Part shown: piece by piece, positions 41,247 to 52,666 of the stretch
How positions within the stretch are numbered: position 1 is the first letter of the stretch
How the letters are laid out: every line of letters begins with the position of its first letter
NCBI RefSeq assembly: GCF_019166065.1
Contig: NZ_JAHTBN010000005.1
Coordinates: forward strand, 239,385 to 303,384
Source: Candidimonas humi
GTDB taxonomy: Bacteria; Pseudomonadota; Gammaproteobacteria; Burkholderiales; Burkholderiaceae_B
Direction of reading: 5' to 3'
DNA length: 64,000 nucleotides
Made by a program: the position numbers and the translations under genes
Notes under the pieces: model-generated
The model's database searches: none
What the model was told of the DNA's origin: nothing
Seen by the model: the letters and a program-made list of their open reading frames with translations, nothing else

Positions 41247-44117
41247 TCAGCCGCCGAGCCGGGCCAGTTGGGCCCGGATTTTTTCCAGGGTGTCGGTGAA
41301 CTGCGCGACGCGCGCCTTTTCCTGTTCGATCACGGCCGCGGGGGCGCGCTGCACGAAGTTCTCGTTGGCCAGCTTGCCCTGCGCCTTGGCGATTTCGCCT
41401 TCCAGGCGCGCCGCTTCCTTGCCCAGGCGCTGCTTTTCGGCGGCGGCGTCGATTTCCACGCGCAGCATCAGCTGCGTGGTGCCCACCACCTGCACCGGCG
41501 CACCGACGTCCGGCAGTTGCTCGGCCAGCGTTACGTCGCTGAGCTTGGCCAGTGCTGCCAGGTAGGGGCGGTTGCGCTCCAGCCCGGCTTGCTCGCCCAG
41601 GGCGATGAGCGGCACGCGCTGGGCCGGCGACAGGTTCATTTCCCCGCGCAGCGCACGCACCGCTTCCACCTGGGCTTTCAGTTCGGCGATCTGCGCGACG
41701 GCTTGCGCATCGTGCAAGGCCGTGTCGCCCACGGGGTAGGGCTGCACGCAGATGCTGGTTTCTTCGTCAGGCTTGCGGCGGCCGGCGGCCACCGAGACTT
41801 TCTGCCAGAGCTCTTCGGTAATGAAGGGGATGATGGGATGGGCCAGGCGCAGCACGGCCTCCAGCACCTGGATCAGGGTGCGGCGCGTGCCTTGCTGCTG
41901 CGCCGGGGTGCCGCCCTGCAACTGGACCTTGGCCAGTTCCACGTACCAGTCGCAGTATTCGTCCCAGACGAAGTGGTAGATGGCATTGGCGATGTTGTCG
42001 AAGCGGTACTCGGCATAGCCCTGTTCCACTTCGGCCGCCAGCCGCTGCAGCGCATCGACGATCCAGCGGTCGGCGAAGGACAGCTCGGCGGACTGCGCGC
42101 CGCCCAGGTCCTGGCCTTCGACGTTCATGAGCACGTAGCGGGTGGCATTCCAGAGCTTGTTGCAGAAGTTGCGGTAGCCTTCGCAGCGCTTGAGATCGAA
42201 GTTGATGTTGCGTCCCAGCGTGGCGTAGGCCGCCATGGTGAAGCGCAGCGCGTCGGCGCCATAGGCGGGAAAGCCCTGCGGGTAGTCCTTGCGAGTTTTT
42301 TTCTCGATGCTGGCGGCCTGGCGCGGGTTCATCAGCCCGGTGGTGCGCTTGGCCAGCAGGGCTTCCAGGCCGATGCCGTCGATGAGGTCCACGGGGTCTA
42401 TGGTATTGCCCTTGGACTTGCTCATTTTCTTGCCGTCCATGTCGCACACGAGCCCGTGCACGTACACGTCGCGGAAAGGCACCTGGCCGGTCAGGTGCAT
42501 GCTCATCATCACCATCCGCGCCACCCAGAAGAAGATGATGTCGAAGCCCGTCACCAGCACGCTGGAGGGCAGGTAGCGCTGCAGGTCGGGCGTCTGTTCG
42601 GGCCAGCCCAGGTCGGTGAAGGGCACCAGCGCCGACGAGAACCAGGTGTCGAGCACGTCGGGGTCGCGGGTCAGGGCGCCTTGCACGCCGGCGGCGGCGG
42701 CCTGCGCGCGCGCCTGCTCTTCGCTGCGCGCCACGAAGATGCGGCCGTCTTCGGCGTACCAGGCGGGAATCTGGTGGCCCCACCAGAGCTGGCGCGAGAT
42801 GCACCAGTCCTGGATTTTCCCCAACCACTGGTTGTAGGTGGTGGTCCAGTTCTCCGGGTAGAAGCGTACGCGCCCGTCGGCCACTACTTGCAGCGCCACG
42901 TCGGTAATACTCTTGCCGGGATTGATGGCGCCTTCGGGCGCCGGCTTGCTCATGGCCACGAACCACTGGTCGGTAAGCATGGGCTCGATGACGCTGTTGC
43001 TGCGGTCGCCGCGCGGCACCATGAGCTTGTGCGCCTTGACGCTCTGCAGGGCGCCGATCGCCTCGAGGTCGGCGAGCACCTTCTTGCGGGCCTCGTAGCG
43101 GTCCAGGCCGCGATAGGCGGGCGGCGCGTTGTCGTTGATGTGCGCATCCAGGGTCAGGATGCTGATCATTTCCAGCCCATGGCGCTGGCCCACCGCATAG
43201 TCGTTGAAGTCGTGCGCCGGGGTGACCTTGACGACACCGGTGCCGAACTCGCGGTCTACATATTCGTCGGCGATGACGGGGATTTCGCGCTTGCACAGGG
43301 GCAGCGCGACCTTGCTGCCGATCAGGTGGGCGTAGCGTTCGTCCTCGGGGTGCACCATTACCGCCACGTCGCCCAGCATGGTCTCGGGACGGGTGGTGGC
43401 CACCACCAGGTGCGTGAGGCCGCCCACGGGCACGAGCAGCGGGTAGCGGATTTCCCACATGTGGCCTTCTTCTTCCTCGCTGACCACCTCGAGGTCGGAG
43501 ACCGCGGTGCCCAGCACCGGATCCCAGTTGACCAGGCGCTTGCCGCGGTAGATCAGGCCCTGTTCGTAGAGGCGCACGAAGGTTTCCACCACGCCGCGCG
43601 ACAGATTGTCGTCCATGGTGAAGTATTCGCGCGACCAGTCGGCCGACGAGCCCAGGCGCCGGAATTGTTCAGTGATGGCGCTGCCGGACTTTTGCTTCCA
43701 TTCCCAGACTTTCTCGACGAAGCGCTCGCGGCCCAGGTCGTGGCGCGAGATTTTCTGGGCGTCGAGCTGGCGTTCGACCACGATCTGGGTGGCGATGCCG
43801 GCGTGGTCGGTGCCCGGTATGAAGACGGTGTCGTCGCCGCGCATGCGGTGGTAGCGCACCAGGCCGTCCATGACCGTCTGGTTGAAGGCATGGCCCATGT
43901 GCAGGGTGCCGGTGACGTTGGGCGGCGGGAACTGGATGACGTAGGGGCGGCTTTCCCGGCCCGCCGGCGGCTCGGTGTGCCGGCCTCCCGCGAAATAGCC
44001 GCTGGCCTCCCAGAGCGCGTACCAGCGCGATTCCAGCTCGCCGGGCTCGAAACTCTTGGGTAGCTGTGCGGAATCGTTCGTGGCGGACGGCGTGCTCGGG
44101 GCGGACTTGTTGCTCAT
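41247..44117 (-). CDS. valS: Valyl-tRNA synthetase
   Basis: ValS (956 residues) is a class I synthetase charging tRNA-Val with CP1 editing. The HIGH variant is [15 protein letters not shown] and the KMSKS loop is [11 protein letters not shown]. The C-terminal coiled coil (about 885-950, [19 protein letters not shown]) that grips tRNA is present. I start at the ATG of [20 protein letters not shown]; an upstream ATG 20 codons earlier adds Pro/His-rich residues not seen in relatives. The promoter must lie in the gap shared with ndk. Confidence 0.97.
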   Translation of the reverse strand: MSNKSAPSTPSATNDSAQLPKSFEPGELESRWYALWEASGYFAGGRHTEPPAGRESRPYVIQFPPPNVTGTLHMGHAFNQTVMDGLVRYHRMRGDDTVFIPGTDHAGIATQIVVERQLDAQKISRHDLGRERFVEKVWEWKQKSGSAITEQFRRLGSSADWSREYFTMDDNLSRGVVETFVRLYEQGLIYRGKRLVNWDPVLGTAVSDLEVVSEEEEGHMWEIRYPLLVPVGGLTHLVVATTRPETMLGDVAVMVHPEDERYAHLIGSKVALPLCKREIPVIADEYVDREFGTGVVKVTPAHDFNDYAVGQRHGLEMISILTLDAHINDNAPPAYRGLDRYEARKKVLADLEAIGALQSVKAHKLMVPRGDRSNSVIEPMLTDQWFVAMSKPAPEGAINPGKSITDVALQVVADGRVRFYPENWTTTYNQWLGKIQDWCISRQLWWGHQIPAWYAEDGRIFVARSEEQARAQAAAAGVQGALTRDPDVLDTWFSSALVPFTDLGWPEQTPDLQRYLPSSVLVTGFDIIFFWVARMVMMSMHLTGQVPFRDVYVHGLVCDMDGKKMSKSKGNTIDPVDLIDGIGLEALLAKRTTGLMNPRQAASIEKKTRKDYPQGFPAYGADALRFTMAAYATLGRNINFDLKRCEGYRNFCNKLWNATRYVLMNVEGQDLGGAQSAELSFADRWIVDALQRLAAEVEQGYAEYRFDNIANAIYHFVWDEYCDWYVELAKVQLQGGTPAQQQGTRRTLIQVLEAVLRLAHPIIPFITEELWQKVSVAAGRRKPDEETSICVQPYPVGDTALHDAQAVAQIAELKAQVEAVRALRGEMNLSPAQRVPLIALGEQAGLERNRPYLAALAKLSDVTLAEQLPDVGAPVQVVGTTQLMLRVEIDAAAEKQRLGKEAARLEGEIAKAQGKLANENFVQRAPAAVIEQEKARVAQFTDTLEKIRAQLARLGG

Positions 44118-44214
44118 GGTGTGTGGCGGATCTGTGTGCGGAAAGGGGCTGTGGGTGGGTGCGCAAGCGCAATTCAAGCCCTACATTTTATGATGCGGCA
44201 GCTTTCCTTACACA

Positions 44215-44223
44215 TGCTAAAAT
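44215..44223 (+). promoter_or_regulatory. Extended -10 promoter element before ndk
   Basis: TGCTAAAAT (TGn-TAAAAT) is an extended -10. The 12-mer CATGCTAAAATT here is identical to that upstream of rpsU (62001-62012), and GGTTG follows at the same distance in both. No good -35 is visible, as expected for extended -10 promoters. Confidence 0.5.
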
Positions 44224-44297
44224 TATTGGTTGGCAAAAACCTGCGTAAAGCTATTGTTTTTATTGGAAAAAGCATCGCGCAAGCGGGCTTGCGCGAT

Positions 44298-44430
44298 GAA
44301 GGTCCGAAATGATGGCCCGAAACGAGGTCCCGAAATGAGGGTCCAAAGCCGAGGCCCGAAATGAGGGTCCGGGATGGAAGGTCACAAATGAGGGCCGGAA
44401 ATCGCGAGGGCCGGAATGAGGGCCTGAAAC
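44298..44430. repeat. Ten degenerate copies of a 13-bp repeat
   Basis: Units of 12-16 bp close to GAGGGCCCGAAAT run head to tail (for example GATGGCCCGAAAC, GAGGTCCCGAAAT, GAGGCCCGAAAT, GAGGGCCTGAAAC). It lies wholly in the ndk leader and codes for nothing recognisable. Confidence 0.85.
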
Positions 44431-44584
44431 CGGCCAGCCGAAAGATTCGGCCGGCTGAAAACCAAGGCTCGTGGCCGGAAGGCTGACAACCTGGCTTGAA
44501 ACCCGGGCTTGAAACCGAATACGCAGGTGCGCGCGTGTTGCGCGCGCCGCGAAATACGAAATACTTTATTTAACTGGAGTTTAC

Positions 44585-45010
44585 ATGGCGATTGAACGCA
44601 CCCTGTCCATCATCAAACCCGACGCCGTGGCCAAGAATGCCATCGGCCAGATCGTTGCCCGTTTCGAACAGGCCGGACTGAAGGTCGTTGCCGCGGCGCT
44701 CAAGCAACTGTCGCGTTCCGAAGCCGAGCGTTTCTACGCCGTGCACAAAGAGCGTCCCTTCTACAAAGACCTGGTCGACTTCATGGTGTCGGGCCCGGTC
44801 TTCGTGCAGGTGCTGGAAGGAGAAAGCGCGATCCAGAAGAATCGCGACCTGATGGGCGCCACCGATCCCAAGAAGGCAGCGCCGGGCACGATTCGCGCCG
44901 ACTTCGCCGACAGCATCGACGCCAATGCGGTGCACGGCTCCGACGCGGCCGAAACCGCGGCGGTCGAAATCGCCTTCTTCTTCCCCGAAAGCGACATCCA
45001 CAGCCGCTGA
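44585..45010 (+). CDS. ndk: Nucleoside diphosphate kinase
   Basis: Ndk (141 residues) balances NTP pools by transferring phosphate from ATP through a phosphohistidine. The active-site His117 is in [12 protein letters not shown], and [15 protein letters not shown] and the [18 protein letters not shown] loop are conserved. GGAG 6 bp before the ATG supports the start. It heads a long run ending at der. Confidence 0.98.
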   Translation: MAIERTLSIIKPDAVAKNAIGQIVARFEQAGLKVVAAALKQLSRSEAERFYAVHKERPFYKDLVDFMVSGPVFVQVLEGESAIQKNRDLMGATDPKKAAPGTIRADFADSIDANAVHGSDAAETAAVEIAFFFPESDIHSR

Positions 45011-45057
45011 TCGCAATGCGGCACGCCTGCGTGCCGCCCGTAATTCCTCGCACTCTC

Positions 45058-46206
45058 ATGTCCGATACGCAAGCCGTCAATCTCCTGGGCCTGGACGCCC
45101 CCCACCTGGCCGAGCTGGTCGGCCAGTGGGGCGGCAAGCCATTCCGTGCCCGGCAGCTACAGCGCTGGATGCACCAGCGCGGGGTCGACTCGTTCGACGA
45201 CATGAGCGACCTGGCGCGCGACTTCCGGCAGCGCCTGGCCGAGCATTGCGTGATTGCCGCGCCCGCCGTATCGACCGAGCAGCGCTCTACCGACGGCACC
45301 CGCAAGTGGCTGTTCGACGTCGGCCGCGGCAATGCCATCGAAACCGTCTTCATCCCCGAGGACGACCGCGGCACCCTGTGCATATCCAGCCAGGCCGGCT
45401 GCACGGTCGCATGTCCCTTCTGTTCCACGGGCTACCAGGGCTTCAACCGCAACCTGACCACGGCCGAGATCATCGGCCAGCTCTGGTATGCGCGGCGCGC
45501 GGTAGCCCAGGACATGGGCTCGGCGCGCAGCGACGGCACGGCGGTCGAGCCGGGCCGCGTCATCAGCAATGTGGTGATGATGGGCATGGGCGAGCCGCTG
45601 CTGAATTACGACCAGGTATTGGGGGCCTTGCGCCTGATGCTGGACGACAATGCCTACGGCCTGTCGCGCCGGCGCGTGACCGTCTCGACTTCGGGCGTGG
45701 TGCCCATGATGGACCGCCTCGGCCACGATTGCCCGGTGGCGCTGGCGGTGTCGCTGCATGCGCCCAACGATGCCCTGCGCGACAAGCTCGTGCCCCTGAA
45801 CCGCAAGTATCCGCTGGCCGAGCTGCTGGCGGCGTGCAATCGCTACCTCGAGCATGCGCCGCGCGACTTCATCACGTTCGAGTACATCATGCTCGACGGC
45901 GTGAACGACGCCGACGAGCATGCGCGCGAGCTCATCGCTATTGCAAATCAGGTGCGATGCAAGTTTAATCTGATACCTTTCAATCCATTTCCGCAGTCGG
46001 GCCTGAAGCGCTCGCCGTCGGCGCGGGTGCGCCTGTTCGCGCAGCGCCTGCAGGATGCCGGTGTCGTCACGACGGTGCGCAAGACCCGTGGCGACGATAT
46101 CGCGGCGGCCTGCGGCCAACTGGCCGGCGACGTCAAGGACCGCACGCGCATCGACCAGCGCCTGCCCGACCGCGCGACCATCGTGATCAAGAAGGAGCGA
46201 GGATGA
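45058..46206 (+). CDS. rlmN: Dual-specificity RNA methyltransferase RlmN
   Basis: RlmN (382 residues) is a radical-SAM enzyme that makes m2A2503 in 23S rRNA and m2A37 in some tRNAs. The CxxxCxxC cluster motif is [12 protein letters not shown]. The N-terminal [20 protein letters not shown] and the C-terminal [15 protein letters not shown] (second catalytic Cys) are typical. The start is MSDTQAV at 45058, since the upstream in-frame ATG adds unrelated residues. It overlaps the next gene by 4 bp. Confidence 0.97.
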   Translation: MSDTQAVNLLGLDAPHLAELVGQWGGKPFRARQLQRWMHQRGVDSFDDMSDLARDFRQRLAEHCVIAAPAVSTEQRSTDGTRKWLFDVGRGNAIETVFIPEDDRGTLCISSQAGCTVACPFCSTGYQGFNRNLTTAEIIGQLWYARRAVAQDMGSARSDGTAVEPGRVISNVVMMGMGEPLLNYDQVLGALRLMLDDNAYGLSRRRVTVSTSGVVPMMDRLGHDCPVALAVSLHAPNDALRDKLVPLNRKYPLAELLAACNRYLEHAPRDFITFEYIMLDGVNDADEHARELIAIANQVRCKFNLIPFNPFPQSGLKRSPSARVRLFAQRLQDAGVVTTVRKTRGDDIAAACGQLAGDVKDRTRIDQRLPDRATIVIKKERG

Positions 46207-46706
46207 TCCAGCCTTTACGCAGCGAAGCCGTGCCGGACGTTCCGGAGCCCGCGCCGGCCCCTGCGCCCAAGGGCCTGGGGGCCACGCTCAAGGCCTTGCG
46301 CGAGGCCGGCCAGCTTACGCTGGGCGACGTCTCTGCGCGCCTGAAATTCTCCACCCGCCAGATCGAGGCCCTGGAAGCCGAGCAGTGGGACGACCTGCCC
46401 CGCGGCGCGCCGCTGCGCGGTTTCGTCAAGAATTACGGCCGCTACCTGGGCGCCGATGTCGATGCGCTGGTCGCCTTGCTCGACAGCCAGGTAGGCTCTA
46501 CCGGGGCCCGGCCCCTGCCCATGAGCATGCCGGCTTCGCTGGGCGCGGCCGACCTGTCGGTGCAAGGCGAGCCCACGCACCGGCCCTGGGGCTGGCTCAT
46601 CATTATCCTGATCCTGCTGATCGTGGTCGGTTTTTATGCGATCGAGCGCGGCTGGGTGCCCGATACCTGGCTGGTGTTCGATTGGCTGAAGTCCCTGAAG
46701 AAATGA
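46203..46706 (+). CDS. Short RodZ-like helix-turn-helix membrane protein
   Basis: This 167-residue protein has a RodZ-type cytoplasmic HTH domain: [20 protein letters not shown], then [41 protein letters not shown] single membrane helix (about 127-146, [20 protein letters not shown]) follows, then only some 20 residues beyond. RodZ links MreB to the cell wall machinery, and the HTH contacts MreB. The periplasmic domain of E. coli RodZ is absent here. The position between rlmN and ispG is where rodZ sits in many proteobacteria. It overlaps both neighbours by 4 bp. Confidence 0.8.
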   Translation: MIQPLRSEAVPDVPEPAPAPAPKGLGATLKALREAGQLTLGDVSARLKFSTRQIEALEAEQWDDLPRGAPLRGFVKNYGRYLGADVDALVALLDSQVGSTGARPLPMSMPASLGAADLSVQGEPTHRPWGWLIIILILLIVVGFYAIERGWVPDTWLVFDWLKSLKK

Positions 46707-47992
46707 CGCAAGAATCCCCGCTGGCCGAGAGCCACGCCGTTCCCCCTTCCGTAGGCCCCGCCGCGCGTCGCGCGACCCGGCCGGTCAAAGTGCGCTGGTG
46801 CGACCGCGAGGTGCAGGTCGGGGGCGGGGCGCCGGTGGTCGTGCAGTCCATGACCAATACCGATACCACCGATGCGGCCGCCACCGCGGCGCAGGTCGCG
46901 AGCCTGGCCCGGGCAGGCTCCGAATTGGTGCGCATCACCGTCAATACGCCCGAGGCCGCGAGCGAGGTGCCCGCGATCCGCGAACGGCTCGACCGCATGG
47001 GCGTGCACGTGCCGCTGGTGGGCGACTTCCATTACAACGGCCACAAGCTGCTGTCGCAGTTCCCCGAATGCGCCCAGGCACTGTCCAAGTACCGCATCAA
47101 TCCGGGCAATATGGGCGGCGGCAAGAAGCGCGACGACAATTTCGCGCAGATGATCGAAATCGCCTGCCGCTACGAAAAGCCGGTGCGCATCGGCGTCAAC
47201 TGGGGCAGCCTCGACCACGAGTTGATGGCGCGCATGATGGACGACAACAGCCGCCGCGCCGAACCCTGGGACGCCCAGGCCGTGATGCGCGACGCGCTGG
47301 TCGTCTCCGCCATCAGCAATGCGCGCCGCGCCGAAGAACTCGGCCTGTCGCCCAACGCCATCGTGCTGTCGTGCAAGGTCAGCCACGTGCAGGACCTGAT
47401 CACCGTATACCGCGACCTGTCGGCGCGCTGCGACTATCCCTTGCACTTGGGCCTGACCGAGGCCGGCATGGGCAGCAAGGGCATCGTCGCTTCCACGGCG
47501 GCCCTGGCCGTGCTGCTGCAGCAAGGCATAGGCGACACGATACGTATTTCCCTCACGCCCGAACCCGGCGGCGACCGGGCCCGCGAAGTCGTCGTGGCCC
47601 AGGAAATCCTGCAAAGCATGGGCCTGCGCGCCTTCACGCCCATGGTGGTGGCCTGCCCCGGCTGCGGGCGCACCAGCAGCACGTTCTTCCAGGAACTGGC
47701 CGCCAGCATCCAGGGCTATCTGCGCCAGCAGATGCCCATCTGGAAACAGCGCTATCCGGGCGTCGAGACCATGAACGTGGCCGTCATGGGCTGCGTGGTC
47801 AACGGTCCGGGCGAGAGCCGCCACGCCGACATCGGCATCAGCCTGCCGGGCACCGGCGAGGTGCCGGCCGCGCCGGTATTCATCGACGGCCAGCGCACGG
47901 TCACGCTCAAGGGCGAAAAAATAGCCGAGGAATTCCAGGCCATCGTCGAGCAATACGTGCAGCGGCGCTATGGTGCGCCGGATGCGCAGTGA
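46703..47992 (+). CDS. ispG: 4-hydroxy-3-methylbut-2-enyl diphosphate synthase (IspG)
   Basis: IspG (429 residues) is the [4Fe-4S] enzyme of the MEP isoprenoid pathway converting MEcPP to HMBPP. The N-terminal TIM barrel has [17 protein letters not shown] and [18 protein letters not shown]. The cluster cysteines are in [14 protein letters not shown] and [18 protein letters not shown]. An insert of about 30 residues in the [20 protein letters not shown] region is typical of betaproteobacteria. ATG overlaps the previous stop (ATGA). Confidence 0.97.
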   Translation: MTQESPLAESHAVPPSVGPAARRATRPVKVRWCDREVQVGGGAPVVVQSMTNTDTTDAAATAAQVASLARAGSELVRITVNTPEAASEVPAIRERLDRMGVHVPLVGDFHYNGHKLLSQFPECAQALSKYRINPGNMGGGKKRDDNFAQMIEIACRYEKPVRIGVNWGSLDHELMARMMDDNSRRAEPWDAQAVMRDALVVSAISNARRAEELGLSPNAIVLSCKVSHVQDLITVYRDLSARCDYPLHLGLTEAGMGSKGIVASTAALAVLLQQGIGDTIRISLTPEPGGDRAREVVVAQEILQSMGLRAFTPMVVACPGCGRTSSTFFQELAASIQGYLRQQMPIWKQRYPGVETMNVAVMGCVVNGPGESRHADIGISLPGTGEVPAAPVFIDGQRTVTLKGEKIAEEFQAIVEQYVQRRYGAPDAQ

Positions 47993-48127
47993 TGCCGGCT
48001 TGCAATCGAAAGCGGAACCTGGCGCCGGCCTGCGGGCAGCGCGGCGCCGCGTTTGCCGTTACGATTGCAGATCCGCGAGGCGGGAGCCGGCCGCGGGGCC
48101 GGCAATGCTTTTGATTACAGAGAACCT

Positions 48128-49417
48128 ATGACGCAGTCGTTTCAGAAGGTACGTGCCCTGACGGGCATGAAGGATGTCCTGCCCGATGCCAGCGCCACCT
48201 GGGAGCAGCTCGAGCAGACCGTGCGCGCCTGGCTGGCGTCCTACGGCTACCGCAATATGCGCACCCCGGTGCTGGAGCACACCAGGCTGTTTGCCCGCGG
48301 CATCGGCGAGGTCACCGATATCGTCGAGAAAGAAATGTATTCCTTTGTCGATGCGCTCAGCGACGAACACCTGACGATGCGCCCCGAATTCACCGCGGGC
48401 ATGGTGCGCGCCGCCATCGAACACAATATCCTGTACGACCGGCCGCAGCGGGTCTATGCGCTGGGCCCGGTGTTTCGCCGCGAGAAGCCGCAGCGCGGCC
48501 GCTACCGGCAGTTCCACCAGATCGACGTCGAGGCCCTCGGCCTGGCCGGCCCGGACATCGATGCCGAGCTGATCGTGATGCTGGCGCGCCTCTGGAAAAT
48601 CCTGGGCTTGCAGGACATACGGCTGGAACTCAATTCGCTGGGGCAGGCCGACGAGCGCGCCGCCCACCGGGCCGCGCTGGTCGAATACCTGGAAAAAAAC
48701 CTCGAGGTGCTCGACGAAGAAGCGCGCCGGCGCATGTACACCAATCCGCTGCGGGTGCTGGACACCAAGAACCCGGCGATGCAGGACATGGCCGACCGCG
48801 CGCCGCGCCTGTTCGACTTCCTGGGTGCCGAATCGCTGGCCCATTTCGATGGCGTGCGCGCGCGGCTGGACGATGCCGGCGTTGCCTATCGCCTCAATCC
48901 GCGCCTGGTGCGCGGCCTGGACTACTACAATCTGACGGTCTTCGAGTGGGTAACCGACCGGCTCGGGGCGCAAGGCACCGTGTGCGGCGGCGGACGCTAT
49001 GATGGCCTGATCGAGCTGCTGGGCGGCAAGTCCGCGCCGGCGGTGGGTTTCGCCATCGGCATGGAGCGCCTGCTGGATCTCTGCGAACAGGCTGAAACCG
49101 CGGCCGGGCGGCCGGAATGCCAGGTGTACATGGTGCACCAGTCCGAGCCGACGCAGCGCATGGCGGCCCGCCTGGCCGAGCAATTGCGCGATGCCGGGCT
49201 GGACGTGATCGTGCACGCGGGCGCCACGGGGTTCAAGTCGCAATTCAAGCGCGCCGACGCCAGCGGCGCGACGGTTGCCGTGATCCTCGGCGCCGACGAG
49301 CTGCAGGCCGGCGCGGCGGCGGTGAAATGGCTGCGGGCCGGGGATTTCGACACCCGCGCGCAGCAAGAGACGGTGGCATTCGACCGCCTGGTGGAAGAAT
49401 TGAAATCAAGGGTTTGA
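48128..49417 (+). CDS. hisS: Histidyl-tRNA synthetase
   Basis: HisS (429 residues) is a class II synthetase. Motif 2 is [20 protein letters not shown]. The histidine-specific [15 protein letters not shown] and motif 3 [11 protein letters not shown] are present, and the C-terminal anticodon-binding domain ends the protein. The start [19 protein letters not shown] matches relatives. A 135 bp gap precedes it and yfgM follows after 3 bp. Confidence 0.97.
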   Translation: MTQSFQKVRALTGMKDVLPDASATWEQLEQTVRAWLASYGYRNMRTPVLEHTRLFARGIGEVTDIVEKEMYSFVDALSDEHLTMRPEFTAGMVRAAIEHNILYDRPQRVYALGPVFRREKPQRGRYRQFHQIDVEALGLAGPDIDAELIVMLARLWKILGLQDIRLELNSLGQADERAAHRAALVEYLEKNLEVLDEEARRRMYTNPLRVLDTKNPAMQDMADRAPRLFDFLGAESLAHFDGVRARLDDAGVAYRLNPRLVRGLDYYNLTVFEWVTDRLGAQGTVCGGGRYDGLIELLGGKSAPAVGFAIGMERLLDLCEQAETAAGRPECQVYMVHQSEPTQRMAARLAEQLRDAGLDVIVHAGATGFKSQFKRADASGATVAVILGADELQAGAAAVKWLRAGDFDTRAQQETVAFDRLVEELKSRV

Positions 49418-49420
49418 CGC

Positions 49421-50056
49421 ATGGCATACGATCTGGAAGAGCAGGAAAAACTGGAGGCGCTGCGCGCATGGTGGGACCGCTACGGCACCCTGAGCGCGGC
49501 CCTGGTGTTCGTCGTGGTCGCGGCCGTCGTCGGCTGGCGCGGCTGGCAGTGGTACCAGGGCCACGAGGCCAACCAGGCCATGAGCTATTTCGAGGCCCTC
49601 GAGAACGCCACGGGGCAGCAGGGCGACGACGCGCTGGCGCGCATCAAGGCGGCCAGCGAGACCCTGCGCAAGGAATATCCCAGTTCCGGCTACACGTCCC
49701 GCGCGGCGCTGGTGGCCGCCGATGCGCTGCAGGACCGCAACGACCTGGCCGATGCGCGCGCCCAGCTCGAATGGCTCATCCAGAGCGGCTCCGACCCGGC
49801 GCTGGTGCCCCTGGCGCATTTGCGCCTGGCCGGGCTGTTGCTCGAGCAGAAGCAGTATGATGCCGCTCTGGCCCAATTGAACCATGCCCCCGCGCCGTAC
49901 GCCGGGCTTTATGCCGACCGGCGCGGCGACATCCTCGCGGCCCAGGGCAAGAAGGCCGAGGCCAAGGCCGCATGGACCGAAGCCGTCAAGGCCTTGGCCG
50001 GGCAGGCGGTGGTGCAGGTCATTCAACTGAAGATAGATGCCTTAGGCGGAGCCTGA
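49421..50056 (+). CDS. YfgM-like TPR inner-membrane ancillary SecYEG protein
   Basis: This 211-residue protein has a short cytoplasmic start (YDLEEQEKLEALRAWWDRYG), one membrane helix (about 24-43, LSAALVFVVVAAVVGWRGW) and a periplasmic TPR-like helical domain. YfgM in E. coli associates with SecYEG and PpiD and hands proteins to periplasmic chaperones. The position between hisS and bamB is the conserved one. It lies 3 bp after hisS and 4 bp before bamB. Confidence 0.9.
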   Translation: MAYDLEEQEKLEALRAWWDRYGTLSAALVFVVVAAVVGWRGWQWYQGHEANQAMSYFEALENATGQQGDDALARIKAASETLRKEYPSSGYTSRAALVAADALQDRNDLADARAQLEWLIQSGSDPALVPLAHLRLAGLLLEQKQYDAALAQLNHAPAPYAGLYADRRGDILAAQGKKAEAKAAWTEAVKALAGQAVVQVIQLKIDALGGA

Positions 50057-50060
50057 TCCC

Positions 50061-51227
50061 ATGCATACTTCTCCCGTTCGCCGTGCCGTGCGCGGCTTCC
50101 TGCCGGCGCTGGGCCTGGCAGCCCTGGCCACACTGGCCGGCTGCTCGATGTTTTCCCACAAGAACCCGCGCTTCGAGCCCGCGCCGCTGACCGATTACCC
50201 GGCGGGCATCTCGGCGCGCATCGTCTGGTCCACTTCGGTCGGCAGCGGCGGCGGCTACGGTTTCGTGCCGGTGGTCGTGGGCGAAGCCGTCTATGCCGCC
50301 ACGCCCAACGGTTCCGTGGCCAAGCTGGACCTGGCCTCGGGCCGCATGCTCTGGCAGGGCAGCGCCAAGACGGATCTTTCGGCAGGGGTCGGCTCCGACG
50401 GCCAGGTAACGGCCGTGGCCACAATGGGCGGCGAAGTGGTGGCCTTCGACGACCAGGGCAAGGAAAAATGGCGCGCCCGAGCCACCAGCCAGGTCGACAT
50501 GCCGCCCACCGTCGGCGACGGCGTGGTGGTGGTGCGCAGCAGCGACTACCGCATCCAGGCCTACGACGAGAATACCGGCAAGCCCATGTGGAACGTGCAG
50601 CAGCCGGGCCCCGCGCTGGCGCTCAAGACCAATATGCAGATGGTCCTGGCGCAGGGCCTGCTGATTTCCGGCCTGCCCAGCGGCAAGCTGATCGCCGTCA
50701 ACGCCCACGACGGCAACGTGCAGTGGGAGGGCTCCGTGTCTTCTTCCGAGGGGGCGACGGACCTGGACCGCATCTCCGACGTGGTCGGCACGCCGCTGAT
50801 CCGCGGGCCCCTGCTGTGCGCCGCATCCTACCAGGGGCGCATCAAGTGCTTCGACGTATCGCAGGGCGGGCGCACGATCTGGGAACAGCGTTTTTCCAGC
50901 GCCACCGGCCTGACTGCAGACGCGCAGCAAGTCTATGCCTCGAACCAGCGCGGCGTCGTATATGCCTTCAGCCTGGCCGACGGCCATCAGGTCTGGAAGC
51001 AGGACGCATTGCGCTACCGTGACCTGTCCGGGCCGGCGGCCTTGTCGCAGGCGGTGGCCGTGGGCGATTACCAGGGCTATGTGCACTTCCTGTCGCCGCT
51101 CGACGGCCACTTGCTGGGCCGGCTGCAGATCGGCGGAGACGCGGTGCGTTCTCCACTGCTGGCCACCAGCCGAGGCTTCCTGGCGCAGTCGGGCAATGGC
51201 CATCTCGTGATGATTGGTGTCAATTGA
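50061..51227 (+). CDS. bamB: Outer membrane assembly lipoprotein BamB
   Basis: BamB (388 residues) is the beta-propeller lipoprotein of the BAM complex. The signal peptide ends in the lipobox LAGC, with the lipidated Cys28. PQQ-like propeller blades recur as [29 protein letters not shown] and related strings. It should be processed by LspA (also in this window). The stop overlaps the TTG start of der. Confidence 0.95.
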   Translation: MHTSPVRRAVRGFLPALGLAALATLAGCSMFSHKNPRFEPAPLTDYPAGISARIVWSTSVGSGGGYGFVPVVVGEAVYAATPNGSVAKLDLASGRMLWQGSAKTDLSAGVGSDGQVTAVATMGGEVVAFDDQGKEKWRARATSQVDMPPTVGDGVVVVRSSDYRIQAYDENTGKPMWNVQQPGPALALKTNMQMVLAQGLLISGLPSGKLIAVNAHDGNVQWEGSVSSSEGATDLDRISDVVGTPLIRGPLLCAASYQGRIKCFDVSQGGRTIWEQRFSSATGLTADAQQVYASNQRGVVYAFSLADGHQVWKQDALRYRDLSGPAALSQAVAVGDYQGYVHFLSPLDGHLLGRLQIGGDAVRSPLLATSRGFLAQSGNGHLVMIGVN

Positions 51228-52666
51228 ATAAAGCCGTCTTCAAGCCGGTAGTGGCCCTGGTCGGCCGCGCCAACGTGGGCAAGTCCACGCTGTTCAACCG
51301 GCTGACTCGTTCGCGCGCCGCGCTGGTGGCCGACTTCTCGGGCCTGACCCGCGATCGCCATTACGGCGAGGGGCGGGCGGGCGATCGTCCGTTCATCGTG
51401 GTCGATACCGGCGGCTTCGAGCCCGTGGCCAAGGACGGCATCCTGCTCGAGATGGCGCGGCAGACGAAACAGGCGATCGCCGAATCCGACGTGGTGATCT
51501 TCCTGGTCGATGCCCGCGCGGGCGTGAATGCGCACGATCACGAGATCGCCCGGCTGCTGCGGCGCAGCGGCCAGCGCGTCTATCTTGCGGTCAACAAGGC
51601 CGAGGGCATGCGCCACGGCGGCGCCACCGCCGAATTCCACGAACTGGGGCTGGGCGAGCCCTATGCGATTTCCGCCTCGCACGGCGACGGCGTGATCGAC
51701 CTGATCGAGCTCGCGCTGTCCTACCTGGACGAGCCCGCCGCGGATGCCGATAGCGCCACGGCCGCGGAGTTCGAAATCGACGAGGGCACGCACCTCGTGC
51801 ACGAGCACGACGCTGCGCACGAGCAGGCCGGCGCGGCCGCCGCGCCGCAGGCCGTGGACCATCGCATCAAGCTGGCGATCGTCGGCCGCCCCAATGTCGG
51901 CAAGTCCACCCTCATCAACACGCTGCTGGGCGAAGAGCGGGTCATCGCCTTCGACCTGCCGGGCACCACGCGCGATGCGATCGAGATCGAATTCGAGCAC
52001 GACGGCGTGGCCTACACGCTCATCGATACCGCGGGCCTGCGGCGCCGCGGCAAGGTGTTCGAGGCGGTCGAGAAGTTCTCGGTCATCAAGACCTTGCAGG
52101 CCATCGAGGCCTGCAACGTGGTGCTGCTGATGCTGGACGCGCGCGCCGAGATCTCCGACCAGGACGCGCACATCGCCGGCTTCGTGCTGGAGACGGGCAG
52201 GGCGCTGGTGGTGGCCATCAACAAATGGGACGGCACCGACCGCGAACAGCGCGAGCGCATCCAGCGCGACTTTGAGCGCAAGCTGCGCTTCCTGTCCTTT
52301 GCGCGCATGCACACGATCTCGGCGCTGAAGGGCCAGGGCGTCAAGGCGCTGCTCAAGTCGGTCAACGCCGCGCACGCTGCAGCCTTCGCCAAGCTTTCCA
52401 CGCCGCGGCTGACGCGCACGCTGCATGCGGCGGTGGAGCAGCAGCCGCCGCCGCGCAAAGGCATCTTCCGCCCCAAGATGCGCTATGCCCACCAGGGCGG
52501 CCAGAATCCGCCGCTGATCGTCATCCACGGCAATGCGCTGGATGCTGTGTCCGACTCGTATCGGCGCTATCTCGAGGCGCGCTTTCGCGAGACCTTCGAT
52601 CTCGCCGGCACGCCCCTGCGCATCGAATTCAAGTCTTCGCACAATCCATACGTACAGGGGTCTTAA
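51224..52666 (+). CDS. der: Ribosome biogenesis GTPase Der (EngA)
   Basis: Der (480 residues) has two GTPase domains and a KH-like C-terminus and is needed for 50S maturation. G1 motifs are GRANVGKST (about residue 14) and GRPNVGKST (about 222). G3 are DTGGF and DTAGL, and G4 are NKAEG and NKWDG. The first G1 has Ala where Pro is usual. The start is TTG overlapping the bamB stop (TTGA); no ATG fits. An acidic linker (about 165-210) joins the GTPase domains. Confidence 0.97.
   Translation: MNKAVFKPVVALVGRANVGKSTLFNRLTRSRAALVADFSGLTRDRHYGEGRAGDRPFIVVDTGGFEPVAKDGILLEMARQTKQAIAESDVVIFLVDARAGVNAHDHEIARLLRRSGQRVYLAVNKAEGMRHGGATAEFHELGLGEPYAISASHGDGVIDLIELALSYLDEPAADADSATAAEFEIDEGTHLVHEHDAAHEQAGAAAAPQAVDHRIKLAIVGRPNVGKSTLINTLLGEERVIAFDLPGTTRDAIEIEFEHDGVAYTLIDTAGLRRRGKVFEAVEKFSVIKTLQAIEACNVVLLMLDARAEISDQDAHIAGFVLETGRALVVAINKWDGTDREQRERIQRDFERKLRFLSFARMHTISALKGQGVKALLKSVNAAHAAAFAKLSTPRLTRTLHAAVEQQPPPRKGIFRPKMRYAHQGGQNPPLIVIHGNALDAVSDSYRRYLEARFRETFDLAGTPLRIEFKSSHNPYVQGS

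Larger units (their letters stand above)
44118..44584. other. valS-ndk divergent gap with tandem array
   Basis: This 467 bp divergent gap holds the valS promoter region on one side. On the other it has an extended -10 for ndk near 44215-44223, a ten-copy degenerate 13-bp array (44298-44430), and a hairpin GCCGAA-AGA-TTCGGC just after it. The array would be transcribed as a long ndk leader of about 355 nt. No gene is visible. Confidence 0.7.
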
